Assembly: GCA_902611135.1 (NCBI GenBank)
Contig: CACLYL010000009.1
Location: 1 to 38,116 of the forward strand
Direction: 5' to 3'
Source of the DNA: an uncultured Fidelibacterota bacterium
Lineage (GTDB): Bacteria > Fidelibacterota > Marinisomatia > Marinisomatales > UBA1611
Length of the DNA stretch: 38,116 nt
Shown: piece after piece, positions 8,952 to 17,693 of the stretch
Layout: every line of letters starts with the position of its first letter
How positions within the stretch are numbered: the stretch's first letter is position 1
Program-made: the position numbers and the translations under genes
The notes under the pieces: model-generated
Database searches by the model: none
What the model saw: the letters and a program-made list of their open reading frames with translations, nothing else
Told to the model about the DNA's origin: nothing

Positions 8952-10501
8952 TGGATGAATTAAAAATCAACGGTGTACTGATCCTTGATTTTGGATCACA
9001 ATATACTCAACTCATTGCTAGAAGAGTTAGAGAAGAAAATGTCTACTCAGAAGTTGTTAGTCCTAATATCAAATTATCTAAAGTGTTGGATAGGAAGCCT
9101 GCATGTATAATTCTTTCTGGTGGACCTTCAAGCGTCTATGAAAAAGGGGCTGCTAAGTTTGATTTGAAAATCTTGGAATTGAAAATTCCAATTCTTGGTA
9201 TTTGCTATGGTTTACATTTATTAGTTCAAGGCTATGGAGGTAAAGTAAAAAGTTCAGATATAGGTGAATATGGCTTAGCAACAATAAAAGTAACTAAAAA
9301 TTCTATTTTATTTGATAAAATACCAAAAGTTTCTAAAGTATGGATGAGCCATGGGGATTTAGTTTCAAAACTTCCAAGTAACTGGGATACATTAGCAAAA
9401 TCATCCAACGGTATTATTGCTGCTATATCAAATCGAGATGAAACATTTGTTGCTACACAATTTCATCCAGAGGTTGTTCATACAATTGAGGGCGCTAAAA
9501 TTATTAGGAACTTTATATTTAAAATAGCTAAGTGTAAAAGGAATTGGACAGCGAATAATTTTATAGAATCACAAACTAAATTAATTCAAAAGTTAGTTCC
9601 AAAAGGTAATGTTTTAGTAGGCGTTAGTGGGGGGGTAGATTCCTCTGTAGTTGCTGCACTTTTAAATAAAGCTATTGGTAATAGGGCAATTTCAGTATTG
9701 ATTGATCATGGACTATTAAGGAAAAATGAGGCTGAAATTTGCGTTTCTTCATTGCAAACAGGTCTGAATATAAATATACACCTGTTCGATCAATCTAGGA
9801 TATTTTTAAAAAAACTTGATAATATAGTTGATCCCGAATTGAAGCGCAAAATTATAGGTAATCAATTTATTTATTCATTTGAAAAAATAGCTAAAGATTT
9901 TAAAGATACAAAGTTTTTAGCTCAGGGTACGCTCTACCCTGATGTTATTGAAAGCGGATTAAATGAGGGTAAGAATTCTAATGTAATAAAAAGTCATCAT
10001 AATGTTGGCGGATTACCAGAAAAAATGAATTTCAGATTGATAGAACCTTTAAGAGAATTATTTAAAGATGAAGTCCGGAAGGTTGGTTTAGAATTAGGAA
10101 TTTCAAAAAAATTAATATTTAGGCATCCATTCCCAGGACCAGGTCTTGCTATCAGGATCATTGGTAAAATAACTAAAAAAAGAGTAAAAGTGCTTCAGAA
10201 AGCGGATAAAATATTCATTGATATTTTACATGAGGATAATTTGTATGAAAAAATATGGCAAGCATTTGCAATTTTAATACCTGTCAAGACTGTTGGAGTC
10301 ATGGGTGATAAAAGGACTTATGAAAATATAATTGCAATAAGATCGGTGACAAGCACTGATGGTATGACAGCAGATTGGTATCCGATGCCGCATAGAACAT
10401 TAAATAAAATCTCTAATAAAATTTTAAATTCTGTAAAAGGTGTGAATAGAGTAGTATATGATATTACATCTAAGCCTCCTGGGACGATAGAGTGGGAATA
10501 A
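8951..10501 (+). CDS. guaA: GMP synthase (glutamine-hydrolysing)
   Basis: ILDFGSQYTQLIARRVRE, GICYGLHLL, ATQFHPEV, GVSGGVDSSVVAALL, RHPFPGPGLAIRIIG, C-terminal KPPGTIEWE. ATG at 8951 (TGATG overlap) preferred over the TTG at 8948. Confidence 0.98.
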   Translation: MDELKINGVLILDFGSQYTQLIARRVREENVYSEVVSPNIKLSKVLDRKPACIILSGGPSSVYEKGAAKFDLKILELKIPILGICYGLHLLVQGYGGKVKSSDIGEYGLATIKVTKNSILFDKIPKVSKVWMSHGDLVSKLPSNWDTLAKSSNGIIAAISNRDETFVATQFHPEVVHTIEGAKIIRNFIFKIAKCKRNWTANNFIESQTKLIQKLVPKGNVLVGVSGGVDSSVVAALLNKAIGNRAISVLIDHGLLRKNEAEICVSSLQTGLNINIHLFDQSRIFLKKLDNIVDPELKRKIIGNQFIYSFEKIAKDFKDTKFLAQGTLYPDVIESGLNEGKNSNVIKSHHNVGGLPEKMNFRLIEPLRELFKDEVRKVGLELGISKKLIFRHPFPGPGLAIRIIGKITKKRVKVLQKADKIFIDILHEDNLYEKIWQAFAILIPVKTVGVMGDKRTYENIIAIRSVTSTDGMTADWYPMPHRTLNKISNKILNSVKGVNRVVYDITSKPPGTIEWE

Positions 10502-10541
10502 ATTCAAAATAATTTACATTAAATATACTTTTTTTATTTGC

Positions 10542-10958
10542 ATGAATTTTTTACTTGTCAATAGTTCGACAAAAAGGATATTGATTCTTTCTTTTACTTT
10601 TTGTTTTTTGGATGCTCAAAATCAAAAATATACTATCAATAGTTTGGTGCAAAAAAAAGGAAGTTTCTATAATAAAATGAGTAATAAGCCAATTACTGGA
10701 AAGTTATTTTTTGAATTTATGGATAATAAAAATATTATCTTATTGCCTGTAGGCAAATTGGTAGGAGGGAAAAAACATGGATTATGGACGAGGTACTGGA
10801 GCAATGGATTGAAGAAAAGTCAGGGATTTTACTTTGATTCACTAAAAGAGGAATTTTGGTATGTGTGGTCACATGATGGCTTAAAGTATTTAGAAATAAA
10901 ATATAAAGATAATCAACTAATCCACTTTACAAATTGTATCGTAGATAGCTGTGATTAA
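10542..10958 (+). CDS. Secreted MORN-like repeat protein, paralogue 1
   Basis: Signal-peptide-like N-terminus; repeats such as KHGLWTRYWSNGLKKSQGFYFDS and EFWYVWSHDGLKYLEIKYKDNQL; ends CIVDSCD*. Confidence 0.7.
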   Translation: MNFLLVNSSTKRILILSFTFCFLDAQNQKYTINSLVQKKGSFYNKMSNKPITGKLFFEFMDNKNIILLPVGKLVGGKKHGLWTRYWSNGLKKSQGFYFDSLKEEFWYVWSHDGLKYLEIKYKDNQLIHFTNCIVDSCD

Positions 10959-11600
10959 ATGTTATTAAAATTTTTTAGTTTATATCTTCTTCTTTCTTTT
11001 CTATTTTCTAATGAGAGGTATATGATTAATGAAGTAGCTAATAAAAGTGGTATTTATTATAGTAAGGCAGATGAAGATTTACTTATCACAGGAGACATAT
11101 ATTCTTATTTTGATGGCAGAGAAGTATATAATGGATTCATATCCGATGGTTATAAGGTTGGAAAATGGATAGACTATTATACTACTGGTAATAGAAGAGG
11201 CGAATTTATGTATAAAAATGGATTAATGAACGGTCCTTATACACTCTGGTATAAAAATGAAGTCAAAGGAGAGTATGGGTTCCATAAAAATAATAAAAAA
11301 GATAAATTAATAATTAAATGGGACCAAAAAGGTCAAAAACTTAGCTCAGTTACGTTTAAAGAGGATCTTTTTCATGGAGAAGTAATCTTTTTTAACTCTG
11401 ATGGAAGTGTCAAATATTCTGGTATTTACAAAGAAGGTCGTTGTGTTCACGGTACAAAAAAAAATTATAGACATAAAAATAATTTTCCAAATCCAGTTTA
11501 TGAAATTTTTAAAGACGGAAAATTAGTGAAATTAGTATGGTTAGATAATGAAGACAAAATACTAGAAACAGTAGACTGTATAAAGACAAACTGCAATTAG
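10959..11600 (+). CDS. Secreted MORN-like repeat protein, paralogue 2
   Basis: Signal-peptide-like N-terminus; repeats YKVGKWIDYYTTGNRRGEFMYKNGLMNGPYTLWYKN..., ending DCIKTNCN*. Starts directly after the stop of paralogue 1. Confidence 0.75.
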   Translation: MLLKFFSLYLLLSFLFSNERYMINEVANKSGIYYSKADEDLLITGDIYSYFDGREVYNGFISDGYKVGKWIDYYTTGNRRGEFMYKNGLMNGPYTLWYKNEVKGEYGFHKNNKKDKLIIKWDQKGQKLSSVTFKEDLFHGEVIFFNSDGSVKYSGIYKEGRCVHGTKKNYRHKNNFPNPVYEIFKDGKLVKLVWLDNEDKILETVDCIKTNCN

Positions 11601-11695
11601 CTGAATATTATATTTGTTTAAAATTTAAAGAAAAAAAATATTAAATGAGTAGGAGATGGTTGCCTTTCCTTACGTACTGTAATGCTCAAGCAAAA

Positions 11696-12190
11696 CTATT
11701 TCAATTTAATTTGTGATAAATCAAAATATATTTCATCTTTACTTAAGGAAGATTTACAAGTAAATATTAGACCTTCGGCTTTTAATTGTGGATTTGCGCC
11801 TTTAACAATAGATAGCTGAAGAGGCTTATCAATATCAATTACTTCATAAACAAGATTAGAAATGAATGATTGACCCTTTTTTACATCAAAAACAACAGAC
11901 TTTTTACTTAAAAATGGATCAATATTTGCAATCTGTTGACCTTTAGAATTATATAACTTATGGAAAAGCAACGCTGAATAATTGAAATTCTTCCTATCAA
12001 TATTTTTCACTTCAATCTTTAAGTGAATGTTGGATTCTACTTTTTTAGCTTCTATCAACTTGTACTCTACTCCATTCAAATTTTTTGAAGTACCAATTTT
12101 TAACAAAGAATGACTAGATCCATCTTGACTAAATAGCATCGAGACCAAAAGTACTGAAATAAATTTTAGGAAAGGTTTTAACATCATATA
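11696..12190 (-). CDS. Hypothetical secreted protein
   Basis: Long ORF with signal peptide MMLKPFLKFISVLLVSMLFSQ; the 12250 start in the ORF track adds 20 residues before the signal peptide, so a start near 12190 is preferred. Beta-rich body. Confidence 0.6.
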   Translation of the reverse strand, partial: YMMLKPFLKFISVLLVSMLFSQDGSSHSLLKIGTSKNLNGVEYKLIEAKKVESNIHLKIEVKNIDRKNFNYSALLFHKLYNSKGQQIANIDPFLSKKSVVFDVKKGQSFISNLVYEVIDIDKPLQLSIVKGANPQLKAEGLIFTCKSSLSKDEIYFDLSQIKLK

Positions 12191-12332
12191 ATCCGCATTA
12201 TAAGGTTGTAAGTATGTGAAATTTTTAGATAAAAATAATATCTTCGACAAAAATTAGATTATAAAAATCTCATTATCAATAGTAAATATTTAAGGAGTAG
12301 TAAAATTAATTTTTTTAGAGGCGTAATCTTTA

Positions 12333-13082
12333 TTAAAGAGTGATCTCTAAATCAGGCTCTGTCAGTTTTTTCTTTTGTACAGTAGCATCTAAATATATTT
12401 CAACTCTCCGGTTTCTAGCTCTAGCCTCTGCTCTTTTCTTACGATCCTTAATATTTTCAACCTGGATTTCAGGGCGATACTCTCCGTAACCGAGTGCAGA
12501 GAATCTAGATGCTGGGAAACCAGTGATATTCGCTAGAAGTTGCACCATACTTAGGGATCTTGCAGAGCTTAGTTGCCAATTATTTTCGAAGTTATACCCA
12601 CTAGGAAGAGGTAAATCATCTGTATGTCCCTCAACTCTAATTTCAACAAAAAGCGTATCCTTTTTATCCCTCAATCGCTTTATTAAACTTCTACGTTTTT
12701 TAACATTCACCGGATCATTTTTAGAATATATGTTGAATAATGGTGCGTTAACCGTAACTCCTCCAATATTTTGCAACAATGGTAATAACCTATCATTAAT
12801 TTTATCAGATGCCGAGGGAAAAATTTTTCCTCTAAGAGTAATTTTTACACCCTTATCTTCCCGTATTATTTCAACATTTTTATTTCTTATATTCTTTTTT
12901 AACACTTCCTCAGTTTCATCCAATAGTTTACTTATTTCTTTTTCAACTAGTTTTTCATCCTCATTTAAGATAACAAGAAGAAGCACAAAAAATGTCAATA
13001 AAAGAGTAACCAAATCAGCATACGGTATTGCCCAACGATTTGATTTGGCCCAAAGTTCGTCAGAAGATAATTTTTTACCCAT
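12333..13082 (-). CDS. MotB-like OmpA-family protein
   Basis: WAIPYADLVTLLLTFFVLLLVI (MotB TM with ion-binding Asp) and OmpA-like EGHTDDLPLP...NWQLSSARSLSMVQLL...RFSALGYGEYRP...RARNRRVEIYL. Confidence 0.9.
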   Translation of the reverse strand: MGKKLSSDELWAKSNRWAIPYADLVTLLLTFFVLLLVILNEDEKLVEKEISKLLDETEEVLKKNIRNKNVEIIREDKGVKITLRGKIFPSASDKINDRLLPLLQNIGGVTVNAPLFNIYSKNDPVNVKKRRSLIKRLRDKKDTLFVEIRVEGHTDDLPLPSGYNFENNWQLSSARSLSMVQLLANITGFPASRFSALGYGEYRPEIQVENIKDRKKRAEARARNRRVEIYLDATVQKKKLTEPDLEITL

Positions 13083-13089
13083 TTATTTG

Positions 13090-14079
13090 TTACGATCTTG
13101 CACGATTTTCATCCTCCAGTTCCAGTACAACCTCTGGAGGAACCATAGTCATCAGTTTTTCTTTAATTATTATTGGATGCTCATTTTGCTTTATGGATAC
13201 CACGCCTTCAATGATAACTTGTTTATGTAACATTTCCATTTCATCTTTACGCTTGAGTTTACCTCCCATAGGAGTGAAAATAAGATTGGCTAGAACTACA
13301 CCATAAAAAGTGGTAACTAGAGCCATCGCCATTCCTGCTAAAAGTCCAGAAAACTTTTCAGCAGTGGACTGTTCAGCTCCTGCTGAATCTCCAGCTCCAA
13401 ACCCGTTCATCATAATAACGAGTCCCATAACAGTGCCCATCATTCCAAAAGCTGGGGCATATGATGCCATATAGTTAAATAACTCTGCTCCTGCTATGTG
13501 TCGATTTTCAATTGCTTCTTTTTCATTATTCAGTAGATATCTCAATCGATCAACTTCTTTTTCATTAATGGCAATTTCAATACCTTTCCTAAAAAATTTA
13601 TTAGCCATGTTTTCCAGGTCAGCCTCCAGAGAAAGAATACCATCTTTTCTGGCCTTTGTAGCCCTTTCACAAATTCTATCAATAGTACCCACATAATCAT
13701 AGGACTCGTCTCTGAAGACAACCTGAGCTATCTTTATTATATCCGCAAAAGCAGATATTGGTAGGTTAACAAAAGTAGCTGCAATAACTCCAAAAAATAC
13801 TAAGGCTAGAGATTTTATATCGTAAAAATAATTTACATTTTCAAGAAAACCTCTTATTATACCTGGTTCTAGACCAAACATATCAAGCCTCGCTGGGCCG
13901 TCATCGCTTGCAGCAACAAAAAAACCTACGGGGTTTAATAGTATTCTGTTTATATAATATTTAAAAGTTCCCTGTTCTATTTCATGCAATCCTGGGACAT
14001 TAAAATAACCTATTCCAAAGATCACAAACAGTCCTAAAGATATTCCAACGATACTACCAAAATCTAGCTTGCTTTTCAA
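13090..14079 (-). CDS. MotA-like stator protein
   Basis: MotA/TolQ/ExbB family: LALVFFGVIAATFVNLP, ASYAPAFGMMGTVMGLVIMMNGFG, LLAGMAMALVTTFYGVVLANLIFTPMGGKL. TTG start (14077-14079). Confidence 0.88.
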   Translation of the reverse strand: MKSKLDFGSIVGISLGLFVIFGIGYFNVPGLHEIEQGTFKYYINRILLNPVGFFVAASDDGPARLDMFGLEPGIIRGFLENVNYFYDIKSLALVFFGVIAATFVNLPISAFADIIKIAQVVFRDESYDYVGTIDRICERATKARKDGILSLEADLENMANKFFRKGIEIAINEKEVDRLRYLLNNEKEAIENRHIAGAELFNYMASYAPAFGMMGTVMGLVIMMNGFGAGDSAGAEQSTAEKFSGLLAGMAMALVTTFYGVVLANLIFTPMGGKLKRKDEMEMLHKQVIIEGVVSIKQNEHPIIIKEKLMTMVPPEVVLELEDENRARS

Positions 14080-14095
14080 ACTGATACCCTACCCT

Positions 14096-14111
14096 CAACT
14101 TTTCAAAGTTG
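14096..14111. repeat. Inverted repeat CAACTTT-TC-AAAGTTG upstream of the motA-like gene
   Basis: Perfect 7-bp arms with 2-nt spacer, 17 nt upstream of the motA-like start; on the minus-strand RNA it could form a 6-bp stem with UGAA tetraloop. Confidence 0.5.
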
Positions 14112-14242
14112 TATCTTTTATTTTATAGTAATAAAAATTACTTCTATTAAACCTAAAATTAATATAAATGATAAAAAATTTCTTTATTTTTTTTAAGTTA
14201 TTGGTAATTCAAAAGTTTTTTCTATGAGAAAATTCATATAAT

Positions 14243-15154
14243 ATGATAAACATTAATAAAAATAATAATAAAATATCTTTGAACTTTTCTGGTAATTACC
14301 CTCTATTGTACCTTTTATCACTTATTTGCTCTACAACTTTAACTTCTTGTTTGTTTTTTTCTAAGCAGGAAATAAAAATTACGAAGAATGAGTTATCAGG
14401 TAAGAAAATATACCTCGTTGAACTTGGGCCAGAATATCAAAAAACTAAAAATTTTAATAAAGTTTGGTCAAAAATATATGCAAATAAATTCTATCCTTAC
14501 AGGAAACTATTGAGGAGGGAATTTGAAATTTTAGGTCAATCAAAAATTGATGGTATAAATTATTTTATAATTCAAGACAATAAAAATAAACTCTTTAAGT
14601 CTGAATTAGAAATTGATAGTGCTGGCAAAATCATAAATCCAAATTACATACTCCTAAATGAGGATTATATGAAAGCAAAAGATTTAATTAATGGATTTAT
14701 ATGGTTAAATTTTATTGATAATGAAGATACTTTTTTAACCAAATCTGAAAATAAATTTTCAAGATTTAATAAAGTAAAAGTGGTAGATATAATGAAATTC
14801 CAAAATAGTGATACAAAGTTACCACTTTGGTTACTTATCGAAGGCATTGGAGGTTATCAGGGATATTTAAGATACGATCAATCTTTTAATAATGTTGGCT
14901 ATCAAGATCATTATTTTGTTGAAGACCCGCTATTAGAAGAATGGGATAAGAAAACTATTTCTTTTATAAGATCAGGAAAATCAATATTAGGGATGACCAA
15001 GGAGCAGGTAAGAATTTCAATTGGTAATCCTGAAATTATTAATCATACCTCAAGCAGGCATGGTATTAGTGAACAGTGGGTTTATAAATTTGAAAATTCA
15101 AATAAGCAATTTTACCAGTTTGAAGGTGGAAAATTAACATTTATAAATAAATAG
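14243..15154 (+). CDS. Putative lipoprotein with C-terminal BamE/SmpA-like motif
   Basis: Lipobox-like TTLTSC after hydrophobic segment; C-terminal GMTKEQVRISIGNPEIINHTSSRHGISEQWVYKFENSNKQFYQFEGGKLTFI. Confidence 0.65.
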   Translation: MININKNNNKISLNFSGNYPLLYLLSLICSTTLTSCLFFSKQEIKITKNELSGKKIYLVELGPEYQKTKNFNKVWSKIYANKFYPYRKLLRREFEILGQSKIDGINYFIIQDNKNKLFKSELEIDSAGKIINPNYILLNEDYMKAKDLINGFIWLNFIDNEDTFLTKSENKFSRFNKVKVVDIMKFQNSDTKLPLWLLIEGIGGYQGYLRYDQSFNNVGYQDHYFVEDPLLEEWDKKTISFIRSGKSILGMTKEQVRISIGNPEIINHTSSRHGISEQWVYKFENSNKQFYQFEGGKLTFINK

Positions 15155-15163
15155 TTTGTTAAA

Positions 15164-17002
15164 ATGCTAAAAGAAAAAATAATAATGATAGCTGTTTTGA
15201 CTCTTTCTTTAGTAAAGGCTGATACTTTAGATACTACTTCCTATTATGACAAATTCAACATAGCCTTAGAATCTTTTAAACTAGGAAGATATAGGTTAGC
15301 CCAAAATCAATTTAATAAAATATTTATCCAGGATACTACGTTTGATCCAACAGTTCAAATAATGATTGCTAAAGCAATGTATTATCAAAAGGATTATGAT
15401 GGAGCTTCTAAAATTTTGAGACAACTTTTACCTAAGTTAAAAAATATTTCCTATGAAAACTATGCTAGATTAACTTTGTCAGATATATATCTGTCGAATG
15501 GGAATTATAATATAGCATATAAAAACTATTTAAAAATTCGGGCTACTCTCAAGGATTCAGCACTTATTAACGATGTGGATAATAGATTAATTTTATGTAT
15601 ATCTAATGGATTAAACGAAAATGAGGTAGAAAATCTTTTAGCAAGAGAAAAAAATAACTTCAATAGAGCAATAATTAATTTGACCAGAGCGTATATTTCA
15701 TGGCTTAATAATGACTCTTTTAATTTAAATAATGCTCTAGGTGCAATTAAATATAGATCCCTGGGTAATATATACAGAAGAATCTTTAAGAATCTAAGAA
15801 ACTTAAAAAGTAATAACCTTATAAAACCAGTTACTATAGCTGCAGTCTTGCCATTATCTGGGCCTGATTTGCAGAAAGGTAAGTCATATTTGACCGGTTT
15901 TAATAAATTTTTTAAGTCGACTGATCAAGAACTCTATTTTCGTTTATTGGTTTATGACTCAGGAGGTAATAGCATTAACACCTTGAAAATAATAAGAGAC
16001 ATTGAAGATGATAAATCAATTAAAGCAACAATTGGACCAATATTAGATGATGAGATATTAATTATTGCTGGTTTGAATCTATCAAAACCAATTTTAACAC
16101 CAAATTCTGGGTCTCTAGGTTTAGCAGAAATATCACCTAATTTATTTTTTCTTACTCCTTCCAATGAAATAATTGCTCAACGCACAGCTCAAGTTATGGT
16201 TGATTATTATGGATTTAAGAGGATTGCTGTTTTATCTCCTGCAGATAAGGAGTCAAAACTTTGCACAGACTATTTCCTAAATGAATGTAATCAATTAGGT
16301 GTTAGTCCAGTCGCTATTGAATGGTATTCAGAAAGGCCAAAGGATATTTCTAAACAATTAAAGAGTATTAGGAAAATTGCATGGAGTTTGGTAGAGGAAG
16401 AAAAAGATATAGATCAAATAATGGTAATTGATAGTTTAGATGCATTATTTGATGTTGATGTAACTGATTTCTTTTCATTGCCAGATAATGAAGAGGTTAT
16501 GGACAAAAAAGATTCATCAAAAGTCACTTTGGAAACAATCGAAGCATTTTATATACCTCTAAGAAAAGAGGAGTTAAAATATATTGGGACGCAGTTTCCG
16601 ATATATAATTTTAAGACGATTGTTTTTGGAAATGAAAATTGGTATGATATAAATCTTCTAAAAAAGGAGGAAATAGGCCCTCATTTTCAAGAGATGAAAA
16701 TCATCTCTAGGTTAATTTCCGATACTTACTCAGATGATAGAGACCTTGATATAAACTATTTTGCCTTAGCTGTCGATCAGGCTAGTCTTTTACAAAAAAT
16801 AATAAAAGAAAATTATTCAATTGACAGGCAAAATAATTTTAATACTCATTTACTTGATCCTTTTTTAGGTGAAAATATTTCCATACTCTTTCAAGGTATA
16901 AACAAAAATTCAAATGGTGCAGTTCAATTATTGAATTTTACAGATAAATTATATCCCATAGGATATTTTGATGGTAAATCAATATCTAAAATAGTAAAGT
17001 GA
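15164..17002 (+). CDS. LpoA/LivK-like periplasmic-binding-fold protein with N-terminal TPR-like region
   Basis: Signal peptide, TPR-like helices, then IAAVLPLSGPDLQKGKSYLTGFNKFF...ATIGPILDDEILIIAGLNLSKPILTPNSGS. Confidence 0.75.
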   Translation: MLKEKIIMIAVLTLSLVKADTLDTTSYYDKFNIALESFKLGRYRLAQNQFNKIFIQDTTFDPTVQIMIAKAMYYQKDYDGASKILRQLLPKLKNISYENYARLTLSDIYLSNGNYNIAYKNYLKIRATLKDSALINDVDNRLILCISNGLNENEVENLLAREKNNFNRAIINLTRAYISWLNNDSFNLNNALGAIKYRSLGNIYRRIFKNLRNLKSNNLIKPVTIAAVLPLSGPDLQKGKSYLTGFNKFFKSTDQELYFRLLVYDSGGNSINTLKIIRDIEDDKSIKATIGPILDDEILIIAGLNLSKPILTPNSGSLGLAEISPNLFFLTPSNEIIAQRTAQVMVDYYGFKRIAVLSPADKESKLCTDYFLNECNQLGVSPVAIEWYSERPKDISKQLKSIRKIAWSLVEEEKDIDQIMVIDSLDALFDVDVTDFFSLPDNEEVMDKKDSSKVTLETIEAFYIPLRKEELKYIGTQFPIYNFKTIVFGNENWYDINLLKKEEIGPHFQEMKIISRLISDTYSDDRDLDINYFALAVDQASLLQKIIKENYSIDRQNNFNTHLLDPFLGENISILFQGINKNSNGAVQLLNFTDKLYPIGYFDGKSISKIVK

Positions 17003-17676
17003 TGGATAATAATTGGTTGGATTTCAAAGATAAAATAATCAATGAACAGGTAAAAGCTGTTTTCTCATATAGAGATTTAAATATTCTAGATGTAAATGAA
17101 TTCGTATCAATAGCTAAATTTAAAGTTAAATCTGTGGCTATTCCCTTTCAAACTCACTCAATGAATGTAAAAAAAGTCTCTAAGGAGGGAAATTTTGGTA
17201 ATGTAGATGGTTTGTTTACTTTGAATAGTTCAATTATTTGTTCTATAAAAGTAGCAGACTGTATGCCCGTTTTTTTCATTCATAAAACTAAACCTTTTTA
17301 TGGCATTGTTCATGTTGGGTGGCGTGGTCTTGTTGGAGGGATATTAAAAAACGCAATTATTTTAATGAAAGTGAATAAAATAAATTTAGAGGATATACAA
17401 GTTTTTGTTGGCCCATCAATTCAAAAGTGTTGTTTTGAAGTAGGTCAGGATATTGTAGGCCTATTTAATAAAAACTTTATAAAAAATAGAAAAAATAGTA
17501 AGTATTCTGTTGATCTACACGGCTCATTGAAATTTTCTCTGGAGTCATATGGTATGAACGGCAATCAAATTGATATATTTTCAGAATGCACTTTCTGTAA
17601 TGTTAATAAATATTTCTCTTATCGTAGAGATGGAGAAAAGACAGGTAGGATGTACGGTTTGGTTGGTAAAATTTAA
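17002..17676 (+). CDS. pgeF: PgeF/YfiH family (polyphenol oxidase / laccase domain) protein
   Basis: PFQTHSMNVKKV, VDGLFT, KVADCMPVFF, VHVGWRGLVGGI, VGPSIQKCCFEVGQD, CTFCNVNKYFSYRRDGEKTGRM. ATG 17002 (TGATG) preferred over the GTG at 16999. Confidence 0.9.
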   Translation: MDNNWLDFKDKIINEQVKAVFSYRDLNILDVNEFVSIAKFKVKSVAIPFQTHSMNVKKVSKEGNFGNVDGLFTLNSSIICSIKVADCMPVFFIHKTKPFYGIVHVGWRGLVGGILKNAIILMKVNKINLEDIQVFVGPSIQKCCFEVGQDIVGLFNKNFIKNRKNSKYSVDLHGSLKFSLESYGMNGNQIDIFSECTFCNVNKYFSYRRDGEKTGRMYGLVGKI

Positions 17677-17693
17677 ACAATACGATTGTAAAA

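Noticed and set aside
10542-11600. MORN/YwqK-like pair as a toxin-antitoxin system
   Set aside because: Family labels sometimes say antitoxin, but both proteins have signal peptides and similar repeats; no toxin is visible.
12256-12270. AGATT-ATAAA-AATCT hairpin
   Set aside because: Five-base AT-rich arms are expected by chance in this composition.
12523-13306. Plus-strand ORFs of 235 and 92 aa
   Set aside because: Antisense to clear MotB/MotA-like genes; Ser/Phe-rich shadow translations with no domain motif.
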